Shown here piece after piece: positions 22,851 to 33,990 of a stretch of 64,000 bases of DNA; the first letter of the stretch is position 1; every line of letters starts with the position of its first letter. The stretch is taken from contig JAKSXM010000107.1 in NCBI GenBank assembly GCA_022575985.1, positions 868,001 to 932,000 of the forward strand, given 5' to 3'. The notes under the pieces are model-generated. The model searched no databases. It was given only the letters and a program-made list of their open reading frames with translations, and had not been told where the DNA came from. The translations under genes were made by a program, and so were the position numbers. This stretch comes from Anagrus nilaparvatae (taxonomy: Eukaryota > Arthropoda > Insecta > Hymenoptera > Mymaridae).

Positions 22851-24850
22851 TAGAAAAAATAAATGGGTATAAAAATAAAATGATACGAAGTCAACAGATT
22901 TTTTATCAATATATTATAAATATATTCAAAAATTTTTAAATGATGCATGTACTTAAATGCATTTTTGAGTTGAAAATGGTTCTTCAAGATGCTTGAATAT
23001 GCAGTTATTTTTTGTAAGTCATTATTATCCATTGTATGAAGAATTCATAATGCATTAAATAATATACAGTCGCAAAAACTTTGAAAAATTTTCCAAAAAC
23101 TCGAATTCAAAAGCAAAAAATGCTTTTTCCCACTCCTCGCGTGTTTGTATTATGAAATCCTTTAAATTTATGTAACTTTTCAGACAAAAAGAACTAATTT
23201 ACCTAAAACTTCTTGAAAATCACTATATTTTTCCTACTTCAAATGGACTAATTAATAAATTGCATTTTTATAATAAATTCAAATATAATCGATAATAATT
23301 GGTTTTATTCGGTCCAGTCAGAAGGCGAATGAAAAGTTGAATAGAAGGTACATCAAATTTCCATCGATTTTCAATAAAGGGATTTAAGACTATAAAGAGA
23401 TTATTAAAAAATCTTCTTGCTTATAGCTCGTAAATAACTACTAACGAATGTTAAAAAAATAATTTTACATTTAGTATACATAAGCCGCAAATAACTCTTT
23501 TTGATATTGCCAGCTCGATTTTAAGATCTTTCATAATAATATCACAAGCCTTACACCCGCATAACCTGAAGAATGGTTACAAATGGATAAAAAAATATAT
23601 TGATTCCATATAGATTATATTCCGCTTAAAAAAATTGATGTAAATACTTCATATGCCTGTTACGTCTAAGGTTGTTTAAATAATTTATAAGTATATGACT
23701 TGGAATTAGACTAACTAGACTCTACTTAATTATTGCAACTGGATTTAAACTGGATTTAAATTGACTAACGTAACACGAAAATGCGAAATTAAAGTAAACC
23801 TTTTAGCCTTGCGTCTTGTGACACTAACGGCGGGAAAGGTGGTAAGTTCAATCAAATAGAGAATAAAGTAACCAAATAACAACTTAATTTATTAATATAT
23901 AATTAAAGTAAATTACAAATGGTTAAACAGTTATTAAATAGCGATTTGAATGTTAATATGTATTACAAATGGTTTCTTACAATATACTTATACTGAGAGC
24001 GACTTTTCCAAATTCTCAAAGATGCTTCTGCAAAGGATCTGTGGTTGATGATTCTGGCACTTGACACTAAACTACTTGTACGATTGAAATCCCAAAGTAA
24101 AGAGAGCCGTGTAGACTACATCTTGAATACCCAACGCTCCACGCGTATTCAAGCCGAAAGTAAGAAGACCGATCCTTCAAAATTAGCGCGTATATATAGT
24201 GACGAGCTATTTTGCCAAATTGACAATTTCTCCTACTAAACTCTGTATGGGGGTATAACGTTTTGCCTATCTTTTACGTGGGCCAACGCCCGAAAACTTG
24301 GTGGGAACTCGACCAATTCTTAGAATCGGCGAAAGCGGTAATTGCTAATTAAAATATTACCCAGTCTTTCGAAATCTAATGATTTCTTATCGACTTCCGC
24401 TAATGATTCATACTTGAATATTTTTGACTTTAAATATTGCGCCCTTTATTTGGGTCCTTACGTTACATGCCTACCACTGAAAATAATTATTGCGAACGTA
24501 TATTACGATAATGACAAAAAATTTTAATCAATAAATTGATTTGTTTTAGTTGCAAAAAATAAAATAAATTCACGTATTCTAATATTAGTAGTTGACTGAA
24601 AGTTAAGTATGCAAGCTTCTAAATATTCTCATTAAGTTTGCAAATTCTTAATAAAAGGATAAAAGGTAATAACATTTTTATATAATATTAGTATTAGGCA
24701 CGCGTCCCGTTAAAATGATTTTTAGGATAGTATATTCACCATTTAAAAATTATTTATTTATTACTTATTATATTATTACAATAACTGATACTTTTTTATA
24801 AATTTATTTGGACATTTTATTTTGTTTAACCATTAGGATTAAAAAAATTT
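22850..24850. other. Unassigned stretch; moderately GC-rich block at 23820-24340
   Basis: The 64-codon frame at 24045-24239 lies in a block with slightly higher G+C than its surroundings but has no recognisable domain or conserved copy in the window. The block could be the remains of a retroelement terminus; nothing firm supports this. Confidence 0.3.
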
Positions 24851-24851
24851 A

Positions 24852-25213
24852 TGACCGGTTTGTGTAACTACAGAACCAACCACAGCATGGAACATGTTCA
24901 CTTATAACGGTAATAAATGCCAAAACTGAAATTACAATAAATCCTGAAATATAAATTATTCTAAATCCATAAACTTAAAGTATTCCAAGTTCTTGTATTT
25001 ATCAGGGCCTGATCAGGCCCTGACTCCCACTTCAAATTATTCTGAGTCCTTAAATTGAAAATATTCTAAGCCCCCCCTTTAAAAACTTTACTTTTTCACC
25101 CCATCCCTAAAAACGTTAATTTTTCACTCCCCCCCCCTAAAAACGTCAATTTATCTACCCCCCCCCTGTGCCGAGCAAAACGTTTTCAAATACCCCATCC
25201 AATGAACATGTTC
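24852..25213. mobile_element. Copy of the ACCGGTTTGTGTAAC/GGAACATGTT element family
   Basis: Starts with TGACCGGTTTGTGTAACTAC and CATGGAACATGTTCACTTAT, continues with a TTATTCTGAGTCCT-type series and ends in C runs, a CATCCAATGAACATGTTC motif closing it. It matches 32046-32340. Runs of 7-9 C lie near 25068, 25130 and 25160. Confidence 0.75.
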
Positions 25214-25215
25214 TA

Positions 25216-25342
25216 CAGGGCGATCCAGAGCGGGATGCATTGTTTCTTTATTAGTTAACCAATAGCAGCTAAGATTACAAGCATCAACAAATAGCGATGC
25301 GCCTAATAAAATAAAATTCATGTCCCGCTCGGGATCACCGTG
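25216..25342. mobile_element. 127-bp MITE with TA target duplication
   Basis: The ends CAGGGCGATCCAGAGCGGGA and, read inverted, CACGGTGATCCCGAGCGGGA differ at only a few positions. TA flanks both sides (25214-25215 and 25343-25344), as for Tc1/mariner-type elements. It sits against the end of the preceding element. The open frame crossing it is not a gene. Confidence 0.7.
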
Positions 25343-25399
25343 TATGTTCAAAAGAATGTATTCCTTCCATGTATTTATTATACTTATAATGTAATAAAT

Positions 25400-26106
25400 G
25401 CTTTAGTTACGAATAAAAAATTAGTTTTTTTAAAATAATACTCTGTTTCTTATTAAACTTTTAATGAGTGTACTATATGATATTATTGTCGTGGTCTAGG
25501 AATCTAATTCCAACGGGAATCACTGAGTTTTTTGATAACTTTTTGGATGATACTACTTTGAAAAATTGTATTTATTATTATTAGGTAAATTATAATAAAA
25601 ACGATAAAAATAGGAACAATATAATATATTATTCATTCAGAAAAAATAATGCTTTTTTGCATTTTAACCTTATTTTAAGAGTACATGTTATCATTCATTC
25701 ATTATGAAAAATAATTGATTGTAATGCGAGCTCAAATCATTAAGATTATATTTATAAAGAGACAACGATATTCTTTTCTTTTTTAAATTAAATCTTTCGA
25801 TCATTTAAGCTAATCTTATCAAGTTAAAAATCACATTTTTGTGAATTCTTGTGCACTTGTCCTAAAGCGGTCATCTTCAGCTAGGAGATCAAAAACCATA
25901 AATGTTCAAATGGTTTCAATGTGGTGCATTCAATAAAAATTCAAATAAAATTTATTTTTCTTTGTATTCCAAATTTGAATTTTTCTCCCACAATCAGTTC
26001 CTAAATTATTGTTCATCTTTTGCACGTTACTTTGCTAATGACAGAATGACTTCTTTGGTTAGGTTTGTTTTCGGAGGCCAAATTACTATACGTATCCGAC
26101 AATAAT
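25400..26106. other. Unassigned stretch
   Basis: No gene was supported; the 67-codon frame at 25902 has no domain or homologous copy in the window. Confidence 0.3.
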
Positions 26107-26928
26107 GAAGGAAAAAAAAAGAGCATGGAAAAGTACGAAAAAATTCAAAATTTATTAAAAACTATTCTAAAGTAATTAAAAAAATTCTTAAGAATTTATA
26201 ATAATTCAAAACTGTCCAGAAAAAAAACTCAAAAGTATAAGAATTTGCCGTCCTCGAGAATACTTTTATACTTTTTTGAATTGATTTGAATACTTTAAAA
26301 ATTTAAAAATTTTTAATTAAATTCGTAATACATATTTATTTTTTTTATTTTTGCATTCTTCAATTGAAAATTTTAAAATTTTAATTTAATATTCAATAAT
26401 CCGGGTTTGTCCACGAGAACAAAAAGTTAGATGCGGTAATATGAATTACATTATTTTCAGAATAAATTCTTCTTCTATGAAAATACATTTCATTAAAATT
26501 TTCTTTAAATCCCTTCTATTTTTTGTATCTCGTTAATAAAATGTGTTTTCAACTGCTTATAAGAAGAATTTAATTCACTATTCCGCATTTAAATTTTTGC
26601 TCTCGTGGATAAACTCGGATTATTCAATATTAAATTATAAATTTTTCAATTGAAGAATGCAAAAATAAATAAACAAATAAATATTATGAATTTAATAACA
26701 AGTTTTTAAATTTTTAAACTATTTCATAGTATTCAATACAATTCAAAAAAGTATAAAAGTATTCTCGAGGACGACAAATTGTTATACTTTTGAACTTTTT
26801 TTGTGAACAGTTTATAATTATTATAAATTCTTAAGAATTTTTTTCAATTATTATAGAATAGTTTTTAATACTATGAATACTTTTGAATTTTTTTTGTACT
26901 TTTTAGTACTCTTTTTTTCCACCATTGT
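26107..26928. mobile_element. 0.82-kb fold-back element
   Basis: The left arm (26107 to ~26425) and the right arm (~26600 to 26928) are inverted copies. CCGTCCTCGAGAATACTTTT pairs with AAAGTATTCTCGAGGACG; TTTGTCCACGAGAAC pairs with GTTCTCGTGGATAAA. The ends are GAAGGAAAAAAAAAGAG and CTCTTTTTTTCCACC. There is no coding capacity. Confidence 0.85.
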
Positions 26929-27579
26929 ATAGCCTTTATCTATAATAATAAACCCTTTGTTTGATAATAATACATAACAAAATAAGAGCAATTATGTTCC
27001 ACACGACCCCTATGTTGATCAAATGCCCAAACTCGTTTGAAAGTAGGAAAAATTATACCTCCCCCTTATAGAACCAACTTAAATCTCTTTTAGAAAATCG
27101 TTCTGAAATACGGAGTTTTGAAATCCCTAAAAACTCTAAAAACTACCTTTTTGATATAATAAATAGAAAATGGAAAATTAATTTTTTTCGACAAAAATTT
27201 AATTTTACAACAAAATTTTATATTCGCAGGGTTAGTAAAAATTCTTGTCGTAGTTTTCTGAAAATAGAAATATACAAAAGTCAAATGCCGAAAATGGAAA
27301 AAAAATCTAAATATTTTTCGACCAAGGCTTGCTTTTTCAACTTTTTTTTGTCCAGATGAGTGTATTTTGTTAAATGAACAATTAATTTTTGCTCTAACAA
27401 TACAATTCCTCTAATATAATTTTTATGTGCATGAAAGATGAAAAATAATAGGATATAGATTATTTTGATAATTAAATAAATCGGGTTAACAGAACAATAT
27501 TTCCACGAAAAGTTTTATGAATGATTGTTTAAAAATTTATTAATTATCTTTTTCCTGCTAAATATTTTTCTGTACAGTA

Positions 27580-27986
27580 CACTGTAAAAAGTAACTTTCT
27601 TAGATTAACAAAAAAAAATAGAATTTTTTCGAAAAATTAGTGAATTTTCAAAAAATTTTGTAAATATTCGATAAAAATCGTAAATTTACTAAATTTAGTA
27701 TAATATCGAAAAATTCGAAAATTCTCGATTTTTTTTTGTGAATTTACGAAAAAAGTTGTAGACTCACAACTATTTTTTGGAAATTTTCGAAAAAAAATTG
27801 TAAATTATCAATTTTTCTTGCGAATTCACAAAAAAAAATCAAGAATACTCGTATTTTTTGTTAAGATACTAAATTTAGTAAAGTTACGATTTTTTTCGAA
27901 TATTTACAAAATTTGTCGAAAATTCACTAATTTTTCGAAAACGTTCTTATTTTTTTGTTAATATAAGGAAGTTAATTTTTACAGTG
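27580..27986. mobile_element. 407-bp palindromic MITE (CACTGTAAAAA ends), nested
   Basis: The left end CACTGTAAAAAGTAAC and right end GTTAATTTTTACAGTG are inverted and flanked by TA on both sides (27578-27579, 27987-27988). The interior is a chain of inverted TTTTTCGAAAA-type motifs. It lies inside the left arm of the larger fold-back, so it inserted later. Confidence 0.85.
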
Positions 27987-28040
27987 TAGCTACGAAAGTA
28001 TGAATACGAAATTTCTCGCTACTGTCGTAGAAAAATTTTA

Positions 28041-28161
28041 TACGGCCCTTGTCCATAAATAAAGAATGCCCCAAATCGCAGTTTACCATCCTCGGCTTCG
28101 CCTCGGCAGGTAATTTACGTGCGATTTGGGCCATTCTTTATTTTTCTGGACACGAGCCGTA
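28041..28161. mobile_element. 121-bp palindromic element
   Basis: TACGGCCCTTGTCCATAAAT and, inverted, TACGGCTCGTGTCCAGAAAA start arms of about 50 bp that meet at a GC-rich CTCGGCTTCGCCTCGG centre. It also lies within the split left arm of the fold-back 27412-28622. Confidence 0.75.
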
Positions 28162-28721
28162 AATATACTATTTATATAGTTTATGTAACACATCCCGCGC
28201 ACTTTTGAACTGTACCGGTCAAGTATGTGCCGAAGTTCGGGCGACGTTCGGGAAACCGCTCTGCCGAAGTGTGGCGCACGTGTAACATAGGTCCTTTAGT
28301 ACACGTCTCCGCGACGCGACGTATGGCACATACTTCGGCTCACGTATGGCAGAAGATTTTTATCACATGTCAGCAGAGCGGTTTGCCGAACATCGCCCGA
28401 ATTTCGGCACATACTTGGCCGGTACAGTTCGAAAGTGCGCGGGATGTGTTATATAAACTATATAAAAATATTTAGCAGGAAAAACATAATTAATAAATTT
28501 TTAAACAATCATTCATAAAACTTTTCGTGGAAATATTGTTTTGTTAACCCGATTTATTTAATTAACAAAATAATCTATATCCTATTATTTTTCATCTTTC
28601 ATGCACATAAAAATTATGTAATAAAAATATACAAAATAATTAATGAAGTAATTTAAAGAAATAATTATTACATTTTTTTCAGAATACTGACGGAAAACGT
28701 TTTATTCGACTCGTGATAACT

Positions 28722-28764
28722 TTTTAATATAAAAAGAGTTTTGCAATCAGTCTAAAACATCAGT
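28722..28764 (+). promoter_or_regulatory. Candidate core promoter of the small secreted-protein gene
   Basis: A TATAAAAA box lies at 28728-28735. Two TCAGT arthropod initiator motifs follow at 28747-28751 and 28760-28764. The second lies about 34 bp past the first T of the TATA box, close to the usual 30-31; the first would be only about 21 bp away. The ATG at 28770 would then have a very short leader. Motif spacing is the only evidence. Confidence 0.5.
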
Positions 28765-28769
28765 CAAAA

Positions 28770-28826
28770 ATGAAATCTCTATTAAGCATTTCGATTCTTG
28801 CAACATTTGTTGGCTGCATTTTAATG
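28770..28826 (+). CDS. Small secreted protein, exon 1 (signal peptide)
   Basis: Nineteen codons begin at ATG 28770 (context CAAAAATG) and encode MKSLL followed by a Ser/Ile/Leu/Phe-rich hydrophobic core, then run into a GTAAAT splice donor at 28827 in phase 0. The stretch is too short to appear as an open frame on its own. Joined to the acceptor at 36433 it gives a signal peptide of about 24 residues with a plausible cut after TWA (residue 24), leaving an N-terminal Gln that could cyclise. A TATA box and TCAGT motifs precede it. The protein family is not recognised. The evidence is the coherent combination of promoter, leader, donor and matching phase; no transcript was seen, so it could still be chance. 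Confidence 0.65.
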
Positions 28827-30023
28827 GTAAATATAATTATTTAATATACTTTTTGAATATTTACATAAACATATAGCTTGTTTTGATTTTTTTTTCGCAA
28901 TAATGCAGATTTTCTAGCCATTACTGAATTTCTTGGTTCTAAAAACCAAAATTTTTGTATTGCGAACTAAAAAAAAAGTTAGATGAAACATTAAAAAAAC
29001 AAGTTTTTGGCTTTATTATAGCATATTGACAGCTATTTGACAGCTCGAACAACAGATCTAAATTCAGCTACCTCAAAAATATAAATCTAGATAATAAAAA
29101 AAATAAAATAGGCTATTTCAAAAGTCTATTCACACTGCACATATACATAAATCCTCGGAGCTTTAAAGCTCTGTATCGGTGAAACCATCCATTTTTGAGC
29201 TTTGTGGCCATTGAGATAATGTAACAGCATGATGAGCTTTATAACATATTAAAAATTCAGCGAATTGACCAGGACTTAATTTCCATAAGTTTAGTGCGGG
29301 GTCCCTTCATTCTCGATATCAAAGTCGCTGACGGAGATATTTTCAAAATAATTAACGAATTTGAAATGTGATATGAAAATAATTTAAATTTAAATACAAG
29401 GAGCACCACCGATCAGAAAACGCAAACTTTTGTTTTAAAATACAATAGCGTGAAATTTTTTTAACATTAACAATTTTATTTATATGAGAAAATCCACCAA
29501 AAGATTGCCCTTAAGTGTTCAACCTTTTGAAAAAAAAAAAATTTTCACGCACACCTTGCTAATACGTTTTTTTGTGTTCCTTAGATCATATATAGTCACG
29601 AAAAAGCGATGAACAGAAAAAATGTTGCGGGTACAATAGTTTTTTTTGAGTTGGAAGGCTCAAAATCACTTTTTTTCGATATTTGAAAAAAACCAAATTT
29701 TGAAAGTTTTTTTTAATCAACTAAAATCATTATAAACGATAAATTTATGTTTTTTCACTTGTATTGTACTCATAAATTACTAAAAAAAAGCTTTTTTCTA
29801 AAAAAAGGATACAAATTTTTAATTATTAGCGTCTTAAGGGGGCTCAAAAATTAAAAAAACTTGTTTAAAAATAAAGATTGCTTATTTAGCTTTTAAAACT
29901 TTTTTAAGTGGAATTATTATTAAAAGGTAATAATAAAAAGTTAAATAAAATAAAATTCATTAATTATGAGCTTTAGAAATCACCTAAAACAGCTAAAAAC
30001 AACTCCAAAGCTAAATTAACCAA

Positions 30024-31449
30024 TTTTGGATCATTTTTAAAATAACAAAATCAGTCTTGTTTTTAATGATTTTCATTATTACTAATTTTTTTATTATTTA
30101 CTTTAATTTTACATATTTTGAAGTATTATCTTTCTGTTGAAAATAATTTTTCTTTTAATTTTCAACGTCTTAGACCAGTTCAAATGTTAAATATTGGGTC
30201 TTTTTAAAATTCATAAAATTGGGATTTTTCTAGCAGATTCAAATGATGTTATAAACTGGACTATAGACGTATATTACTTAGTAATTTTTCCCGTAAAATT
30301 CGAAATCACTATTTATTTTAACATTTAACTACGATTTACTGGAGAAAAATTCATTATTTTAGTTTTTTGGGGTACCAATTATGAGGGGACGATTTTTAAA
30401 AGTTTTGCAGTCTTCAAGAAAAAATTTTCTGAATAATATTTGCAATTTTTACTTATATATTTTTTCCTCAGGAATTCGATGAAACAAACAGTTTTTTCAT
30501 CTGGGACTTTTCTTAGCCTTAAAATCTTATGTTTCTGTTTTTACTGGTTTTGCCCACTCTTATATATTTTGCATTAGTAGCCCATTTGAGCCTAAAAGGT
30601 TTGAAATATTTAAAATTGTCTTTAATAAATAAAATAGACAGGAAAAAACTGCTTAGTGAAATCGTTTAGTTTTCTGATAAAAATTCATTGACTTGTCAAG
30701 TTTTTAAATTATTGGACTTCAAATAACGTGAAATTGAGATTATAGGAGAATTATTGAAAAATATTTAATTAGCGATAACTTGTTTATTAAAAAAACAATA
30801 GGATTTAGCCTTTTTATCGAGTAGTTTTTCCCTGACTATTTGTTTATTGAGGATAATTTTAAATCTTTCAAACCCTTTAGGCTCAAATGAGCTATTAATG
30901 CAAAATTTATAAGAGTGGACAATACCAGTAAAAACAGAAACATAAGATTTTAAGGCTAAGGAAAACCCCAGATGAAAAAACTGGTTATTTCATCGAATTC
31001 CTGAGGAAAAAATGTATAAGTAAAAATTGCAAATATTATTCAGAAAATTTTTTCTTGAAGACTGCGAAACTATTAAAAATTGGTCCCCTCATAATCGGTA
31101 CCCCAAAAAACTAAAACAATGAATTTTTCTCCAGTAAATCGTAGTTAAATGTTAAAATAAATAGTGATTTCGAATTTTACGGGAAAAATTACTAAGTAAT
31201 ATACGTCTATAGTCCAGTTTATAACATCATTTGAATCTGCTAGAAAAATCCCAATTTTATGAATTTTAAAAAGACCCAATATTTAACATTTGAACTGGTC
31301 TAAGACGTTGAAAATTAAAAGAAAAATTATTTTCAACAGAAAGATAATACTTCAAAATATGTAAAATTAAAGTAAATAATAAAAAAATTAGTAAAAATGA
31401 AAATCATTAAAAACAAGACTGATTTTGTTATTTTAAAAATGATCCAAAA
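30024..31449. mobile_element. 1.43-kb fold-back element present only in the left arm
   Basis: The ends TTTTGGATCATTTTTAAAAT and, inverted, the same sequence start arms of about 640 bp that pair with few mismatches around a ~130-bp loop near 30670-30800. The right arm of the big inverted duplication has an empty site here (TTAACCAATCCCGCG), which dates the insertion after the duplication, or shows a near-precise excision there. The target duplication is not clear (at most one base). There are no coding frames. Superfamily unassigned. Confidence 0.9.
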
Positions 31450-32404
31450 TTCCCGCGTAAAAATGATTAGGTGGGTCGACAAATGGCACAGAGTTGGCAT
31501 AAAATTGGCTAAACGTTGGCAAAAATTTGGGCCAACGTTGGCAAACATTTGGATATCGTTTGGATACAACGCACGCGGCCAAATGTTTGCCAATTTCCGT
31601 AAAAATTTTTTTAATTCATTTTTTATAAAAAAATTAAAATTTCTTTTTACAATTACATCAGCTTTAAATTAATTAAACTAAAACATCAATTTCATTTGAA
31701 AGTTATATTTATTTATTGAAACTTATAAGACAATAAAAATATAACAATTATTGAAAATTGCATATAATTTATTATAGCATATTTTCATTTAGTTTTTCAA
31801 CCTATTTCAATTAAGTAGGACATAAATATATTTATTTAAAAATAATGTTAATTATTTAAAAATTATTAGAATTGAATTGCTGTGAAACTTCAAAAATATC
31901 TTGATTCTCGGAGCATCTCTACTACATTGGTATGCCCTTTTTTTTACCGGATGGTTCCAAAAATTTTTGATGAATCTGAAACATTAAATAATTTTACATA
32001 GCAAGAAAGCAGCTTGTTGAAAAAAGAAAAGTATGAGTGAAATTCAATAATGAAATTTATAACCGGTTTGTGTAACTATACAACCAACCAACATGGAACA
32101 TGTTTACTCATAACAGTAATAAATCGAAAAACCGAAATTTCAATAAATCCTGAAATATATAGTATCTTAAGTCCATAAACTTAAGTATTCTAAGTTGTAG
32201 TTGATATCAGGGTCTGATCAGGCCCTGATTCCCACTTCAAATTATTCCATAAATCAAAAATATTCTAAGTCCATTTCACCCCCCCCCCCCTTGTCAAGCT
32301 AAACTTTTTCACATACCCCATCCAATGAACATGTTCCATGTTAAAATGTAAAAATGTAAACAGATCTTGTAGTAGGCAAGTAGTTAATAAGAATAGATAA
32401 AAAG

Positions 32405-32598
32405 CAACCCTCAACCAACTGAAAACTCCGTAAGGAGTTGTAATATGAGTTGCATGGAATTACAATGGAGTTACTAGGAATTGCAGTTTAGTTTCAAGGA
32501 GTTGCACATTTTTTGCGAAAAAAATAGCAAAACTCTTTGCAACTCCTCTGCAACTCCTTTGCAACTCCCTTTTGGAGTTTTTAGTTGGTTGAGGGTTG
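32405..32598. mobile_element. 194-bp MITE in the left arm
   Basis: CAACCCTCAACCAACTGAAA and, inverted, CAACCCTCAACCAACTAAAA form the ends. Inside are repeated GGAGTTGCA-type motifs in both orientations. The 71-codon frame across it is an artefact and appears identically in the mirrored copy. Confidence 0.85.
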
Positions 32599-32794
32599 AT
32601 CAAAAGTTTATAATAGATCTTCAGTATAGCAAAATAGTATGGAATATATTAAAAAATTGTGTGAATGCCTCTTGCACGTATAAACTTTATTCTTAAAAAA
32701 ACCCAAAAATTAAATTAAAAAAAAATTATTTATTTACAAGATTTAACCTAATTTAACCTATTCAATTGAATTGAAAATCAAGAAAAAAAGCTTA

Positions 32795-33262
32795 TAAGCA
32801 GTTTGTGTAAACATAAGGAACATCTTTACTTACAGCTGAGGACTATGTACAATGCATAGAAGTTACAATACAAATTGCTATTTTAATAATTTGCAATTAT
32901 CACTTTTGATAGATGTTAAGATTTTAAACCCATATACTATTCTGATTTCCTAAACGCGTATTATTATAGGTCCCGACATCGAAAATATTCTATATCCCTT
33001 AACCCAAATTAATACAAGTCCATAAACCTGAATTATTCTAAGTCCCTAAATCAAAATTATTCTAAGTCCCTAAACCTGAAATCACTTCAAGTCCCAAAAT
33101 TGAAATTATTCTAAGTCCATAAAGTTGGATTATTTTAAGTCCCAAAATTGAAATTAATTTAAGTCCCATTAGACCTCCCCCCCTTAATCCGGACAAATTT
33201 TACCCTCCCCCCTTGATTTTCAAGTTCTGTAGTACCTCTACTCTCTATAAACATGTTCCTTG
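32795..33262. mobile_element. Copy of the GGAACATGTT family at the inner edge of the left arm
   Basis: Starts with AGCAGTTTGTGTAAACATAA, runs through a series of TTATTCTAAGTCCCTAAA-like short repeats and C runs, and ends in ACTCTCTATAAACATGTTCC, the same layout as 6087-6628 reversed. The inner edge of the inverted duplication (33043) falls inside this element. Confidence 0.75.
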
Positions 33263-33990
33263 TTAATAAAATAAGAAGCTGATGTAGCCAAATTTCATAT
33301 TTCTTGAGGTATAGCAGTGACTTTTTATGATTTTGTGAATAAATAAGAAAATTTTGGCCATATTTTAAACAAAAATAGCATCTGAAACATTAATTTAAGG
33401 TTAAATAGGTGTTGGTAATTCTAAAATTAAGTGAAATACAAACTTTTAAAAAAAAATAAATAAAATTTCATGACTTATTTTGCTTAAAACACCAAGTTCT
33501 TGATAGGAACGGTAAAGGCTTTTTTATCATATTTTAGCCACAAATTTTTTTTTCAACTTTCAATTTTGTTAAATTTTATGGTGTATGGTCAACAGCTTTT
33601 GAATGAACAAACTTTAAGGCAAAAAAAATTGTAAATTCTTTCTTCAATCGGTAGATACGACCACGTGACACATAAATATCGCTCATTTTCATTTTTTTCT
33701 AAGTCTCAATTGACCCCCCCCCCCCTCATTAAATAGGACAAATTTAACCTCCCCACCCTTAAATTGGACAAATTTGACCCCCCCCCTTAATGACTTAGGA
33801 GAATACAGGTTTATGGACTTAGAATAATATCGATTTAGGATTTATTGTAATTTCGGTTTTTGGATTTATTACTGTTATGAGTAAACATGTTCCGTGTTGG
33901 TTGGTTGTATAGTTACACAAACCGGTTATAAATTTCATTATTGAATTTCACTCATACTTATGTAATATATACTTATGTATTATATATTTA
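33044..33990. other. Single-copy spacer between the inverted arms
   Basis: About 947 bp not shared between the arms. It contains the rest of one repeat copy, C runs at 33177, 33228, 33714 and 33779, TTGGACAAATTTGACC motifs (the complement of the 6.1-kb minisatellite) and part of another family copy near 33790-33935 in opposite orientation. The motif GGAACGGTAAAGGCTTTTTT near 33508 recurs inverted near 55740 and 55890. No gene. Confidence 0.6.

Larger units (their letters stand above)
27412..28622. mobile_element. Composite fold-back element with nested insertions
   Basis: The outer arms are inverted: AATAATAGGATATAGATTAT near 27450 pairs with ATAATCTATATCCTATTATT near 28570. The pairing resumes as GTAACACATCCCGCGCAC at 28185 against GTGCGCGGGATGTGTTAT at 28435, and continues through a GC-rich segment (TATGTGCCGAAGTTCGGGCG against CGCCCGAATTTCGGCACATA) to a centre near 28310. 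The left arm is split between about 27578 and 28162 by two smaller elements. The GC-rich centre yields an open frame that is not a gene. Confidence 0.82.
29481..33043 (+). repeat. Inverted duplication, left arm (3563 bp)
   Basis: Reverse complement of 33991-36127 at very high identity. The outer edge is at the TATATGAGAAAATCCACCAA motif and the inner edge at AATTATTCTAAGTCCCTAAA. Subtracting the 1426-bp fold-back at 30024-31449 leaves 2137 bp, the length of the right arm. Differences noticed include C-run length (12 against 14), GGT/GCC near 32211 and a few single bases. It contains a 194-bp MITE and two copies of the GGAACATGTT family. Confidence 0.93.

Noticed and set aside
28227..28475. 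82-codon frame with normal-looking composition
   Set aside because: It lies across the GC-rich centre of a fold-back element, so both strands look open by symmetry; no domain.
28770..28826. Alternative that exon 2 begins at its own ATG (36466) and exon 1 is chance
   Set aside because: Not excluded, but the leader, donor, phase match and continuation of the hydrophobic segment into LTWA make the spliced form the better model.
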